From: an uncultured Bacteroides sp.
GTDB lineage: Bacteria; Bacteroidota; Bacteroidia; Bacteroidales; Bacteroidaceae
DNA: 47,972 bases
NCBI GenBank assembly: GCA_947074235.1
Contig: CAMTOV010000003.1
Coordinates: 1-47,972 of the forward strand
Direction: 5' to 3'
Under the pieces are notes generated by a model. The model was not told the origin of the DNA. It searched no databases and worked only from the letters and a program-made list of their open reading frames with translations. Below, in pieces: positions 1 to 8,176 of the stretch; position 1 is the stretch's first letter; every line of letters begins with the position of its first letter. Made by a program: the position numbers and the translations under genes.

Positions 1-484
1 CGTAGAATGAAAGAAGTTCTCTCATTTCCATTTCAACAAGTTCCAACATTTCTTCGTCGTCAACCATATCACATTTGTTCAAGAAAACAACCAATTGAGG
101 TACGTTTACCTGACGAGCCAAAAGGATGTGCTCACGAGTTTGAGGCATAGGACCATCAGTTGCAGCAACTACAATGATAGCACCGTCCATTTGAGCAGCA
201 CCAGTAACCATGTTCTTTACGTAGTCGGCGTGACCTGGACAGTCAACGTGAGCGTAGTGACGGTTAGCAGTTTGATACTCAACGTGAGCAGTGTTAATAG
301 TAATACCTCTTTCTTTTTCTTCAGGAGCGTTATCGATAGAATCGAAAGAACGCAATTCAGAAAGACCTTTTTTTGCTAATACTGTAGTAATAGCAGCAGT
401 CAAAGTTGTCTTACCGTGGTCAACGTGACCGATTGTACCAATGTTTACGTGCGGCTTGGTACGTTCAAATTTCTCTTTAGCCAT
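1..484 (-). CDS. tuf: Elongation factor Tu, N-terminal part (cut by window start)
   Basis: EF-Tu delivers aminoacyl-tRNA to the ribosomal A site as a GTP-dependent ternary complex. Only the first ~161 codons are present; the gene continues past position 1. The translation starts [20 protein letters not shown] and contains the G1 P-loop GHVDHGKTT, the G3 motif DCPGHADY and the G4 motif NKCD, the standard EF-Tu GTPase signature. The ATG is at 484-482 and no Shine-Dalgarno precedes it. It is the last visible member of a minus-strand tRNA-Thr/Tyr/Gly/Thr-tuf unit and starts 52 bases after the final tRNA. It is probably co-transcribed from the promoter near 959. Confidence 0.98.
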   Translation of the reverse strand, partial: MAKEKFERTKPHVNIGTIGHVDHGKTTLTAAITTVLAKKGLSELRSFDSIDNAPEEKERGITINTAHVEYQTANRHYAHVDCPGHADYVKNMVTGAAQMDGAIIVVAATDGPMPQTREHILLARQVNVPQLVVFLNKCDMVDDEEMLELVEMEMRELLSFY

Positions 485-536
485 AGCTTTACTTGTTATT
501 TATTTGATTAATAATCAGCATTTACAAAGTTTACAG

Positions 537-608
<72 letters not shown>

Positions 609-617
609 AAAAAAGAG

Positions 618-690
618 AGCGGAAGACGGGGCTCAAACCCGCGACCCTCAGCTTGGAAGGCTAATGCTCTATCAACTGAGCTACTTCCGC
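618..690 (-). tRNA. tRNA-Gly (anticodon TCC)
   Basis: A 73-nt cloverleaf on the minus strand. The acceptor GCGGAAG (690-684) pairs with CTTCCGC (625-619), and the anticodon loop CTTCCAA gives anticodon TCC (reads GGA/GGG). The T-arm GCGGGTTTGAGCCCCG is intact and no CCA is encoded. Third tRNA in the minus-strand cluster. Confidence 0.96.
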
Positions 691-719
691 ATTTACTGCT
701 AGTTCTTTTTTATATAATG

Positions 720-802
720 TGGGCAAAGATGGATTCGAACCACCGAAGTCGAAAGACAGCTGAGTTACAGTCAGCCCCATTTGGCCACTCTGGAATTTGC
801 CC
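720..802 (-). tRNA. tRNA-Tyr (anticodon GTA)
   Basis: An 83-nt class II tRNA on the minus strand with a long variable arm, as expected for bacterial tRNA-Tyr. The acceptor GGGCAAA (802-796) pairs with TTTGCCC (727-721). The anticodon loop is CTGTAAC (anticodon GTA), with discriminator A. Second tRNA in the cluster. Confidence 0.96.
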
Positions 803-835
803 ATTAAATAAAAACTAAAAGTTTAGTCTCTTTCG

Positions 836-909
836 AGCCTCTTGTCGGATTCGAACCAACGACCCCGAGATTACAAATCACGTGCTCTGGCCAACTGAGC
901 TAAAGAGGC
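836..909 (-). tRNA. tRNA-Thr (anticodon TGT)
   Basis: A 74-nt cloverleaf on the minus strand. The acceptor GCCTCTT (909-903) pairs with AAGAGGC (843-837). The anticodon loop TTTGTAA gives anticodon TGT (reads ACA/ACG). The anticodon stem has one U-U mismatch by my folding. It is the first tRNA of the cluster, about 50 bases after the likely operon promoter. Confidence 0.95.
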
Positions 910-958
910 AATATTAAAATTTGCAACCGCTACGTTCTATACTCGAGCGAAACGGCTG

Positions 959-988
959 CAAATTTAGATATTTATTTTTTTATCGCAA
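959..988 (-). promoter_or_regulatory. Promoter for the tRNA-tuf operon
   Basis: On the minus strand a TTTG (-33 type, 988-985) is followed after 18 bases by TAAATTTG (966-959), matching the Bacteroidota -7 consensus TAnnTTTG. It lies between hpf and the first tRNA. Confidence 0.65.
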
Positions 989-1007
989 AACATTTCCAAA
1001 CTTTTTA

Positions 1008-1304
1008 TCACTTACGAAGTTTTTCTTTATGTTTTGCTAACTGTTTTTCTAAAGCTTCAACACATTCATCAACTGCTTCTTCAAATGTATCACAAACTTT
1101 ATTGGCATAAAATTCAGTATTGGGAACCAATATCTTAATACCAGCTTCTTTATTTTCTGCAGCTTCAGGCTTCACAACTCTTAGTGACACCTCCACTCCA
1201 GTTATATATTCATAATACTTTTCTAACTTTGATACTTTCTTTTGAATAAAAGCTTGCAATTGTTCTGATGCATCAAAGTGAATTGATTGAATTCTTACTT
1301 CCAT
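1008..1304 (-). CDS. hpf: Ribosome hibernation promoting factor, short form
   Basis: 98 aa, matching the single-domain (short) HPF/YfiA family that binds the 30S decoding region and silences ribosomes in stationary phase or stress. The start MEVRIQSIHFDASEQLQAFI and the basic C-terminus (KQLAKHKEKLRK) are typical of the beta-alpha-beta-beta-beta-alpha fold. It lies 18 bases after xerC on the same strand, so is likely co-transcribed with it. A perfect Shine-Dalgarno (AAGGAGGT) stands four bases before the ATG, which fixes the start and is exceptional in this window. The long-form dimerisation domain is absent, so 100S formation would need another partner, or this form may act as in gammaproteobacteria (inference). 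Confidence 0.95.
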   Translation of the reverse strand: MEVRIQSIHFDASEQLQAFIQKKVSKLEKYYEYITGVEVSLRVVKPEAAENKEAGIKILVPNTEFYANKVCDTFEEAVDECVEALEKQLAKHKEKLRK

Positions 1305-1308
1305 AAAT

Positions 1309-1316
1309 ACCTCCTT
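1309..1316 (-). promoter_or_regulatory. Strong Shine-Dalgarno of hpf
   Basis: The leader reads AAAAAAGGAGGTATTTATGG on the minus strand. AAGGAGGT is complementary to all eight bases of the canonical anti-SD ACCUCCUU and ends four bases before the ATG at 1304. The other gene starts I inspected here show at most short partial purine runs (for example AAGGA before gldM and before the skp gene at 39979). Confidence 0.85.
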
Positions 1317-1322
1317 TTTTAC

Positions 1323-2204
1323 TTAAGCTCTAGGATGAGCTTGTTTATAAACTTTTTTAAGTTCCTCAAAAGTAGTGTGAGTATAAACTTCGGTAGCAGC
1401 TAAGCTACTATGTCCCAAAAGCTCCTTTATCGCCCCAAGTTCTGCTTCATTATTCAACATTGCTGTTGCAAATGTATGTCTCAAAACATGAGGACTACGT
1501 TTTTTCAACGTCACTACTTTAGAAAGGTTTCGTCTCACTAAATTATAGACTAGTCCATGATAAATAGATTTGCCATCTTCTTTAACAAAAAAAGCATCAC
1601 CATCTCTCACAACCAACATGTCGCGCATGTCGATATACTTTCGAAACTCATCTTCTAAAAACCCATCAAAGGGAATAAAGCGTTGCTTATTTCCTTTTCC
1701 AGCTACCTTAATAATAGATCTAGATAAATCCACATCCTTATCACTTAAGCCTATCAATTCAGAAACCCTTATACCGGTAGCATAAAACGTTTCAATTATC
1801 AGCTTATCACGACAAGCATTAAAATCATCTCCAAAATCTAAATCATCAAGCAAACGATTCATATCCGACTCTTTCACAAATACCGGCAAAGACTTTTTTT
1901 TCTTAGGAGCCACTACTTTTCGCAATGGATCTATTTCTATTAGCCTTTTACGCAATAAATATTTATAAAAAGAGCGAAGAGAACTGAGTTTTCGATTTAC
2001 GGATGAAGACTCATAACCCTTATCCATCAATGAAACAATCCATTCACGGATAAGTTCAGATGTCACATCCAAAGGTGAAGTTACAAACATCTCCTCTTGC
2101 ATATACGTCATAAACTGAACGAGATCTACTTGATAAGCCAAAACTGTCTTATTAGAGTAATTCCGCTCCAAACGCGTATAATCAAGAAAAGCTTCAATCA
2201 ACAT
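1323..2204 (-). CDS. xerC: Tyrosine recombinase XerC-type
   Basis: 293 aa, the usual length for chromosome-dimer resolution recombinases. The N-terminal SAM-like core-binding domain spans roughly 1-90 and the catalytic domain roughly 105-290. All catalytic residues are visible: R146 (GIRVSEL), K170 (AGKGNKQR), H239/R242 (PHVLRHTF), H265 (LLGHSS) and nucleophile Y274 (EVYTH). XerC and XerD cut at dif with FtsK to resolve chromosome dimers. The XerC assignment rests on position next to rpsU and hpf, a neighbourhood I recall as conserved in Bacteroidota; sequence alone does not separate it cleanly from XerD. No mobile-element features flank it, so an integrase role is unlikely. Confidence 0.88.
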   Translation of the reverse strand: MLIEAFLDYTRLERNYSNKTVLAYQVDLVQFMTYMQEEMFVTSPLDVTSELIREWIVSLMDKGYESSSVNRKLSSLRSFYKYLLRKRLIEIDPLRKVVAPKKKKSLPVFVKESDMNRLLDDLDFGDDFNACRDKLIIETFYATGIRVSELIGLSDKDVDLSRSIIKVAGKGNKQRFIPFDGFLEDEFRKYIDMRDMLVVRDGDAFFVKEDGKSIYHGLVYNLVRRNLSKVVTLKKRSPHVLRHTFATAMLNNEAELGAIKELLGHSSLAATEVYTHTTFEELKKVYKQAHPRA

Positions 2205-2282
2205 AACTCGCTACATATCTACTTCTATAATGCAACGAATATAGGAAAAAGAATTCAATAATTCAAAGTGAATTACGAATAA

Positions 2283-2474
2283 TTAATCTTCTACTTGCTG
2301 AAGTTTTTGTACGTAAACTGCACGTTCTTTTTTAAGTCTATTTACAACAGATGGTTTATCAAATTGTTGTCTACGTCTTAATTCTTTAACGATACCGGTT
2401 TTCTCAAATTTTCTCTTGAATTTCTTCAGCGCTTTTTCAATGTTTTCGCCTTCTTTTACAGGTACTACAATCAT
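2283..2474 (-). CDS. rpsU: 30S ribosomal protein bS21
   Basis: 63 aa, typical bS21: it starts MIVVPVKEGENIEKALKKFK, followed by RKFEKTGIVKELRRRQQF and a basic tail. bS21 binds the 30S platform next to the 16S rRNA 3' end. In Bacteroidota it forms part of the pocket (with bS6 and bS18) that sequesters the anti-Shine-Dalgarno. The leader TTAGAAAATG has no SD here. A TAnnTTTG promoter lies at 2525-2532. It is first in the rpsU-xerC-hpf cluster; 78 bases separate it from xerC, which could be read through or have its own weak promoter. Confidence 0.97.
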   Translation of the reverse strand: MIVVPVKEGENIEKALKKFKRKFEKTGIVKELRRRQQFDKPSVVNRLKKERAVYVQKLQQVED

Positions 2475-2524
2475 TTTCTAATTATTAATATGTTATGTTT
2501 AAAATTTCGCAGTAAATTGCGCCG

Positions 2525-2555
2525 CAAAATTACGCATACTTTCTTTATCTACAAA
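2525..2555 (-). promoter_or_regulatory. Promoter of rpsU
   Basis: Minus-strand TTTG (2555-2552), 19-base spacer, then TAATTTTG (2532-2525), matching the -33/-7 Bacteroidota consensus about 50 bases before the rpsU start. Confidence 0.65.
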
Positions 2556-2625
2556 ACTTTCGGCAATATTTTATCAAAAACCATTCTTATCTAGCGAATT
2601 GTGGCTTCATTGCCCTAAAACAGCG

Positions 2626-2633
2626 TATATTTG
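2626..2633 (+). promoter_or_regulatory. -7 box for the aminopeptidase P gene
   Basis: TATATTTG fits TAnnTTTG and lies 23 bases before the ATG at 2657, implying a very short leader. No well-spaced -33 TTTG is seen. Confidence 0.5.
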
Positions 2634-2656
2634 AACAACTTTAATACAGAAATAAC

Positions 2657-4441
2657 ATGAAAGAAGAAATTAAAAAACGTATAGAAGCGTTAAGAAGCGA
2701 ACTTTCAGCTCATTCTATTGATGCATTTATTATTCCTAGCACCGACCCACATTTAAGTGAATATGTTGCCTCATACTGGAAAATCAGAGAGTGGATTTCA
2801 AGTTTTACAGGTTCGGCAGGCACAGTTGTAATCCTTAAAGATAAGGCTGGTTTGTGGACAGATTCTCGTTATTTTATTCAAGCAACGGATCAATTAAATG
2901 AAACGGGAATTGATTTGTATAAAGAGATGCTGCCCGAAACGCCAACGATAACCGACTATCTTTCTAAAAATCTAAAAGCGGGAGATACAGTAGGAGTTGA
3001 TGGCAGAATGTTTTCTGTTGAGCAGATGGAGCAATTAACGAAACAGTTATGGAAACATTCTATAGATGTAGAAGATTGTGTGAACTTAATCGATAAAATA
3101 TGGAAAGACCGTCCTGAACTTCCGTTAACTCCACCTTTTGTGCATGATATGGCTCATGCCGGGAAAAGTTGCCAAGACAAAGTAGCTGACATTCGTACTA
3201 TGATACAACGTGAAAATGCAAATGCGTTGTTTGTATCTGCACTCGATGAAATAGCTTGGACACTTAATCTAAGAGGAAATGACATTAAATGCAATCCATT
3301 ATTTATTAGTTATTTATATATATCAAACAAAAGTGTTTACCTATTCATTGACCCCGAAAAGGTATCAGCAGATTTAGCACATTATTTAAAAGATATTAAT
3401 GTCAACTGCTTACCCTATGATGATGCCCCAAGCTTTTTAAAAGAGCTAGAGGATAAGAAAATCATCATGCAGCCAACTAAGACTAACTATACCATATATA
3501 CCTCCGTATCAAATTCTTGTACTATTGTACGACAAGAATCACCCATAGCGCTTTTAAAATCTATAAGAAACACAACTGAGATAGATGGAATACGTGCAGC
3601 CATGAAGCGTGACGGAGTAGCTATGGTCCGCTTTTTGAACTGGCTAGACAAAGCGGTATTATCTGAAAAGGAAACCGAATTAAGTATTAGTAGCAAGCTT
3701 GAGGAATTCAGAGCCATGGGCGATTTATATATCGGAACAAGTTTTGACACTATTGCCGGCTACCAAGAGCATGGCGCTATTGTGCACTATTCAGCTGACG
3801 AAGCGAGCAATGCAACACTTCACCCAAAAGGCTTTTTATTGCTTGATTCAGGCGGACAATATCTAGATGGTACTACAGACATCACACGCACCATTGCATT
3901 AGGCGAGTTAAGCTACGAGCAAAAAGAAGATTATACATTAGTATTAAAAGGACATATCAACTTGGCAATGGCTAAGTTTCCTGCCGGAACTAGAGGAGCG
4001 CAATTGGATGTATTGGCACGAATGCCTTTATGGCAACATCAGATGAACTACCTACACGGCACCGGCCATGGTGTAGGCCATTTTCTGAATGTACACGAAG
4101 GTCCTCAAAGCATTAGAATGAATGAAAATCCGGTTCCTCTTACTTTAGGAATGGTCACATCCAATGAACCTGGAGTTTACAAAGATGGACAATATGGTAT
4201 ACGCATTGAAAATCTTATTTTAGTAAGCCAAGCTGGTCAAGGTATGTATGGAGATTATTATAAGTTCGAGACTTTGACTCTTTGCCCTATTTGCCTAAAG
4301 GGTATAGTAAAAGAATTATTGTCTCCTAGCGAGATTGACTGGTTAAACAAGTATCACGAGGAGGTATTCAATAAACTATCGGCAGATTTGAACAGCGAAG
4401 AAATAGCATGGCTCAAACAAGCTACTCAACCTATTAATTAA
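2657..4441 (+). CDS. pepP: Xaa-Pro aminopeptidase (peptidase family M24B)
   Basis: 594 aa, the long three-domain APP1-like form found in Bacteroidota. It removes N-terminal residues that precede proline, in the cytoplasm. Two creatinase-like N-terminal domains (about 1-130 and 155-305) lead into a pita-bread M24 domain (about 310-535). Metal ligands are visible in LDSGGQYLDGTTDITRT (two Asp), GTGHGVGHFLNVHEGP (His) and in NEPGVYKDGQYGIRIEN (two Glu). A C-terminal extension of about 60 residues completes the APP1 type. No signal peptide. Ten bases separate it from the next gene, so the two are probably one transcript ending at the hairpins near 4979-5058. Confidence 0.95.
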   Translation: MKEEIKKRIEALRSELSAHSIDAFIIPSTDPHLSEYVASYWKIREWISSFTGSAGTVVILKDKAGLWTDSRYFIQATDQLNETGIDLYKEMLPETPTITDYLSKNLKAGDTVGVDGRMFSVEQMEQLTKQLWKHSIDVEDCVNLIDKIWKDRPELPLTPPFVHDMAHAGKSCQDKVADIRTMIQRENANALFVSALDEIAWTLNLRGNDIKCNPLFISYLYISNKSVYLFIDPEKVSADLAHYLKDINVNCLPYDDAPSFLKELEDKKIIMQPTKTNYTIYTSVSNSCTIVRQESPIALLKSIRNTTEIDGIRAAMKRDGVAMVRFLNWLDKAVLSEKETELSISSKLEEFRAMGDLYIGTSFDTIAGYQEHGAIVHYSADEASNATLHPKGFLLLDSGGQYLDGTTDITRTIALGELSYEQKEDYTLVLKGHINLAMAKFPAGTRGAQLDVLARMPLWQHQMNYLHGTGHGVGHFLNVHEGPQSIRMNENPVPLTLGMVTSNEPGVYKDGQYGIRIENLILVSQAGQGMYGDYYKFETLTLCPICLKGIVKELLSPSEIDWLNKYHEEVFNKLSADLNSEEIAWLKQATQPIN

Positions 4442-4451
4442 ATTTTGAGAT

Positions 4452-4976
4452 ATGGCATTTATTAGATCTGTAAGAGGTTTTACTCCACAAATAGGAAGTA
4501 ATTGCTTTCTTGCCGAAAATGCGGCAATCATAGGAGATGTAATAATTGGGAACGATTGCAGCATTTGGTATAGCACGGTATTAAGAGGTGATGTTAACTC
4601 CATTCGCATAGGCAATGGTGTTAATATACAAGATGGAAGTGTGCTACATACATTATACGAGAAATCGACTATCGAGATTGGCAATAACGTTTCTGTGGGA
4701 CATAATGTGACTATACATGGGGCTCACATTAAGGATTATGCTTTGATTGGGATGGGCTCCACCCTACTCGATCATGCAGTGATTGGCGAAGGAGCCATTG
4801 TGGCAGCCGGTTCTTTAGTACTTAGCAATACCATAATAGAACCCGGAAGTATCTGGGGTGGTGTGCCTGCTAAGTTCATAAAGAAAGTAGATCCTGCACA
4901 AGCCAAAGAGCTAAATGAAAAGATAGCACACAACTATCTAATGTATTCATCTTGGTATAAAGAGGAGAATAAATAA
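4452..4976 (+). CDS. Gamma-carbonic-anhydrase-like hexapeptide-repeat protein
   Basis: 174 aa left-handed beta-helix protein of the YrdA/PaaY/gamma-CA family. Repeated hexapeptide turns such as IIGDVI, IGNDCS, IGNGVN, IGNNVS and IGMGST run through residues ~25-150. The metal-binding His set of the family is present (DGSVLHT, and GHNVTIHGAHI with two His). The protein usually forms a Zn- or Fe-binding trimer; some members hydrate CO2 and many have no known substrate. It follows the aminopeptidase by ten bases. Reaction not provable from sequence. Confidence 0.88.
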   Translation: MAFIRSVRGFTPQIGSNCFLAENAAIIGDVIIGNDCSIWYSTVLRGDVNSIRIGNGVNIQDGSVLHTLYEKSTIEIGNNVSVGHNVTIHGAHIKDYALIGMGSTLLDHAVIGEGAIVAAGSLVLSNTIIEPGSIWGGVPAKFIKKVDPAQAKELNEKIAHNYLMYSSWYKEENK

Positions 4977-4978
4977 AG

Positions 4979-5005
4979 CACTGCCTTACTCCTTATAAGG
5001 CAGTG
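4979..5005. other. Hairpin directly after the gamma-CA gene
   Basis: A perfect 10-bp stem CACTGCCTTA / TAAGGCAGTG with a 7-nt loop starts two bases after the stop codon. There is no clean T-run after it, so it is probably a 3'-end stabilising or auxiliary hairpin. The real terminator follows 15 bases later. Confidence 0.6.
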
Positions 5006-5019
5006 TCTAAAAAATATTA

Positions 5020-5058
5020 GCCAGTGGCAACGTTATAGTTTGCCACTGGCTTTTATTT
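5020..5058 (+). terminator. Intrinsic terminator of the pepP/gamma-CA unit
   Basis: An 11-bp perfect stem GCCAGTGGCAA (5020-5030) / TTGCCACTGGC (5040-5050), followed by TTTTATTTT. Confidence 0.85.
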
Positions 5059-5117
5059 TGAAACATATCATCACATAAAAAAAAGCATTGCATACCCTAC
5101 ATGATTGATTTCTTAGC

Positions 5118-5125
5118 TATTTTTG
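5118..5125 (+). promoter_or_regulatory. -7 box for the GH9 gene
   Basis: TATTTTTG matches TAnnTTTG and sits 36 bases before the chosen ATG at 5162. This also argues against the longer open frame that begins at 5123, inside the promoter. Confidence 0.55.
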
Positions 5126-5161
5126 CAACCAACTAAAACAACCTATAACATACATACCCTC

Positions 5162-6937
5162 ATGAAAACTATACATTGCCTTTTAATAACTGCAACTATC
5201 AGCCTTTTTAGCTGCATATCAAGTCAACAACAAGAGAAAGAATCTATTCGTATCAATCAAATAGGATTCTATCCATCTCAAGAAAAGGTAGCAATTTGGG
5301 ATAATGAATTAGCACAAGATTATATCATAATAGATGAAAGGCAAAATATTATCGATAAAGGCACAACACAACAACACACCATCTCACCTTTCTCACAAAA
5401 ACAACGATATAAGATTGATTTAAATGCTATTAATCAGATCGGGAAGTATACTTTATTAGTAGATAATGAAAAGGCTGAATTTGAAGTAAAAAACAATATG
5501 CTTACCCCACTTTGTAAGGCTGCACTACGTTCTTTCTACTATCAACGTTCTGGAGTGCCTCTATCCGAGCAGCATGCAAGCGGATGGAGTAGACCTACCG
5601 CACATCCAGACACACTTATATACATTCACCCTAGTGCTGCCGATGAAAATCACAAGGCATTCTCCACCATATCCTCTCCTTATGGATGGTATGATGCAGG
5701 CGACTATAATAAGTATATTGTAAACTCAGCCTACACCATCGGATTAATATTGACAGGATATCAACTAATTCCTAATTATTATGAGCATCTAAACCTAAAT
5801 ATTCCAGAAAGCAATAATAGCACTCCCGATATACTCGACGAAATGTACTTTAATTTAAAATGGATGCTTACAATGCAAGATTCATGCGATGGGGGTGTGT
5901 ATCATAAACTTACTACACAGGATTTCGAAGGGTTTATTGCACCCGACAAATGTAAACAAAAACGTTATGTAGTGGCAAAATCAACAGCTGCTTCTTTAGA
6001 TTTTGCTGCTGTCATGGCACAGTCTTGTCGCATATATCGTGAACAGCCTGATTATAGAAACTTCTCGATTCATGCTCTAAACGCTGCTAAAAGTGCTTAT
6101 CAATGGGCCAAGCAGCATCCCGAAGCCATTTATGATCAAAAGAATATAAACAGTCAGTACAAACCCCAAATTACCACAGGTGAATATGGAGATGGACATA
6201 TTAGGGATGAGTTTTTTTGGGCTGCATGCGAACTATATATATCTACACTAGAGCCAGAATATTTGGAGGATTTGAAAAAATATATGCCAAAAGAATTTGC
6301 TAATCATGGCTGGGGAGGAGTAGATGCATTGGGCATATATAGTCTTTTAATAAACGAAGAGCGTATCGATCTGAGTAAACAGAGCAAAGAGATAGATGAA
6401 ATAAATAATAATCTTCGCAAACAGCTATTGAGTTATGCAAAGCATGAAATGAAGAAAATAGAAGGAAGTAATTTCAATAGCATGTTTGGCAATGATAAGA
6501 ATGATTTTGGATGGGGTTGTTTGGCTGAAAAATGCATCAATCCTGCAATATCAGTTTTGATAGCAGGCAAACTGTGCGACAACCAATCATTTGATAAATA
6601 CCTGCAAAGTGCTTTTCATAACATGGACTATATATTAGGTAGAAATGCAATGGGGTTTTGCTACGTGACAGGTATAGGAAGAAAAAGCCCAATGAATATC
6701 CACCATCGATTGTCGGCGGCTGACAATATAGAGAAACCTCTTCCGGGTTTCTTAGTAGGTGGGCCAAACCCAAATCAAGAAGATAAAAGTTCGGGAGCTA
6801 CTTATCAATCAGAGTTTGCCGATGAATCTTATTCAGATACATTACCATCTTATGCTTCGAATGAAATCGCAATTAATTGGAGTGCATCGCTTGTAGTGTT
6901 AGCAGGATTGCTGGATGCGTGGGGAAATGATAAGTAA
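5162..6937 (+). CDS. Glycoside hydrolase family 9 endoglucanase, lipoprotein
   Basis: 591 aa from the ATG at 5162. The open frame extends 13 codons further upstream, but only this start gives a lipoprotein signal (MKTIHCLLITATISLFSC, lipid Cys at 18). An N-terminal Ig-like CelD_N domain (about 30-115, RINQIGFYPSQEKVAI) precedes the (alpha/alpha)6 GH9 domain. Catalytic Asp are in YDAGDYNKY (178-181), the His signature is NIHHRLSAAD, and the proton-donor Glu is E568 in SNEIAINWSASL. The family inverts beta-1,4-glucosidic bonds in cellulose, mixed-linkage glucan or xyloglucan; the exact substrate cannot be read from sequence. It stands alone with its own promoter, with no SusC/SusD pair nearby. 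The lipid anchor implies a membrane or surface location. Confidence 0.92.
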   Translation: MKTIHCLLITATISLFSCISSQQQEKESIRINQIGFYPSQEKVAIWDNELAQDYIIIDERQNIIDKGTTQQHTISPFSQKQRYKIDLNAINQIGKYTLLVDNEKAEFEVKNNMLTPLCKAALRSFYYQRSGVPLSEQHASGWSRPTAHPDTLIYIHPSAADENHKAFSTISSPYGWYDAGDYNKYIVNSAYTIGLILTGYQLIPNYYEHLNLNIPESNNSTPDILDEMYFNLKWMLTMQDSCDGGVYHKLTTQDFEGFIAPDKCKQKRYVVAKSTAASLDFAAVMAQSCRIYREQPDYRNFSIHALNAAKSAYQWAKQHPEAIYDQKNINSQYKPQITTGEYGDGHIRDEFFWAACELYISTLEPEYLEDLKKYMPKEFANHGWGGVDALGIYSLLINEERIDLSKQSKEIDEINNNLRKQLLSYAKHEMKKIEGSNFNSMFGNDKNDFGWGCLAEKCINPAISVLIAGKLCDNQSFDKYLQSAFHNMDYILGRNAMGFCYVTGIGRKSPMNIHHRLSAADNIEKPLPGFLVGGPNPNQEDKSSGATYQSEFADESYSDTLPSYASNEIAINWSASLVVLAGLLDAWGNDK

Positions 6938-6940
6938 AAA

Positions 6941-8161
6941 CTAGAAGTTAATCATATCCATGATTTTCTTAGTAGCACCGGCATTGCTTGTTACGTAATA
7001 GCCGGCATTCGTACCTATTTCGCGCAAAAAAGTTTCGTCTGCCATCATTCTATCAAGAAGAGCGGCCAATTCATCATAAGTCTTAATAGAGAAAGCTCCG
7101 TTTGCATCTATAAGCTGTATAGCCTCCATAAATTTGTGATAGGTAGGACCAAATAAAACAGGTACACCATATACCGCAGCTTCGAGTGTATTATGTATTC
7201 CTACCCCAAAACCTCCGCCAATATAGGCCACTTCGCCATAGCGGTAGATAGATGAAAGCAGCCCAAAGCAATCAATAATCAAACAGTCGGCTTGTGCTAC
7301 ATTGCCTTCGGTAGCTTTTGAGTAACGCACATAAGGGCGTTTTAATTTACTGATAATCTGCACCAAATGATTTTCATCAATGACATGAGGCGCAATAATC
7401 AATTTCATATCAGGATGAGAGTTGAAATAATCAATAAATATTTCTTCATCTGGCTCCCACGAACTACCTGCTACAAATACAAAAGAGTCACCTTTGAATT
7501 TTTCAACAAGATGCAATTGCTTTGCTTCATCACGAATCTGAAGTACGCGGTCGAAACGAGTATCACCTACCACCGACACGCGGTTAATATCAATCTTACC
7601 CAAGAAACGCTTAGAAGCCTCATTTTGCACAAATAGATAGTCGAAATCTTTCAACACATCTCTATATGTGCCACCATACCATTTGAAGAAAATTTGATCT
7701 TTGCGGAAAATAGAAGAAACACTATAAACAGGAATATGACGCTTGTGCAATTCGTCTAAGTAGTTTTTCCAGAATTCATACTTGATAAAGAAAGCCATAC
7801 ATGGCTTAGCAATTCCTAAGAACTTTTTTACATTGCGTGGTTTATCAAAAGGAAGATAGCAAACGATATCGGCTCCACGATAATTCTTACGCACTTCATA
7901 TCCCGATGGTGAGAAGAAGGTAAGTAGTATTTTATATTCGGGATATTCTGCACGAATAGCTTCCATCAGGGGGCGTCCTTGTTCGAACTCTCCCAAAGAA
8001 GCAGCATGAAACCAAATATAACGGGCATTTTTCTCTATTTGTTGACGCAATAGTTCATATACCACCCAATGTCCTTTCATCATTTGTCGAGGTTTACGAC
8101 TGAAAGGAGCAGCAAAATGAACTAATATATCGTAGAGAAAAATGGCCAGATTATAAATCAT
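6941..8161 (-). CDS. waaA: 3-deoxy-D-manno-octulosonic acid (Kdo) transferase
   Basis: 406 aa glycosyltransferase (GT30) that adds Kdo to lipid A precursor on the cytoplasmic face of the inner membrane. It has an N-terminal membrane anchor (YNLAIFLYDILVHFAAPF). Family motifs are WFHAASLGEFEQGRPL (residues ~50-65), KYEFWKNYLDELHKRHIPVY, and the nucleotide-binding C-domain YIGGGFGVGIHNTLEAAVYG. Located 15 bases after gltX, likely the same transcript. Whether it adds one or two Kdo residues cannot be told here. Confidence 0.95.
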   Translation of the reverse strand: MIYNLAIFLYDILVHFAAPFSRKPRQMMKGHWVVYELLRQQIEKNARYIWFHAASLGEFEQGRPLMEAIRAEYPEYKILLTFFSPSGYEVRKNYRGADIVCYLPFDKPRNVKKFLGIAKPCMAFFIKYEFWKNYLDELHKRHIPVYSVSSIFRKDQIFFKWYGGTYRDVLKDFDYLFVQNEASKRFLGKIDINRVSVVGDTRFDRVLQIRDEAKQLHLVEKFKGDSFVFVAGSSWEPDEEIFIDYFNSHPDMKLIIAPHVIDENHLVQIISKLKRPYVRYSKATEGNVAQADCLIIDCFGLLSSIYRYGEVAYIGGGFGVGIHNTLEAAVYGVPVLFGPTYHKFMEAIQLIDANGAFSIKTYDELAALLDRMMADETFLREIGTNAGYYVTSNAGATKKIMDMINF

Positions 8162-8176
8162 ATCTTATTGGCTTGT

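Noticed and set aside
1323..2204. Integrase of a mobile element
   Set aside because: The recombinase sits in a housekeeping cluster (rpsU, hpf, tRNAs, tuf). No att-like duplication of a tRNA end or cargo genes were seen, so XerC is the better call.
5123..5161. Upstream extended start of the GH9 gene
   Set aside because: The extension begins within the TATTTTTG promoter box and would bury the lipoprotein signal; the ATG at 5162 is better.
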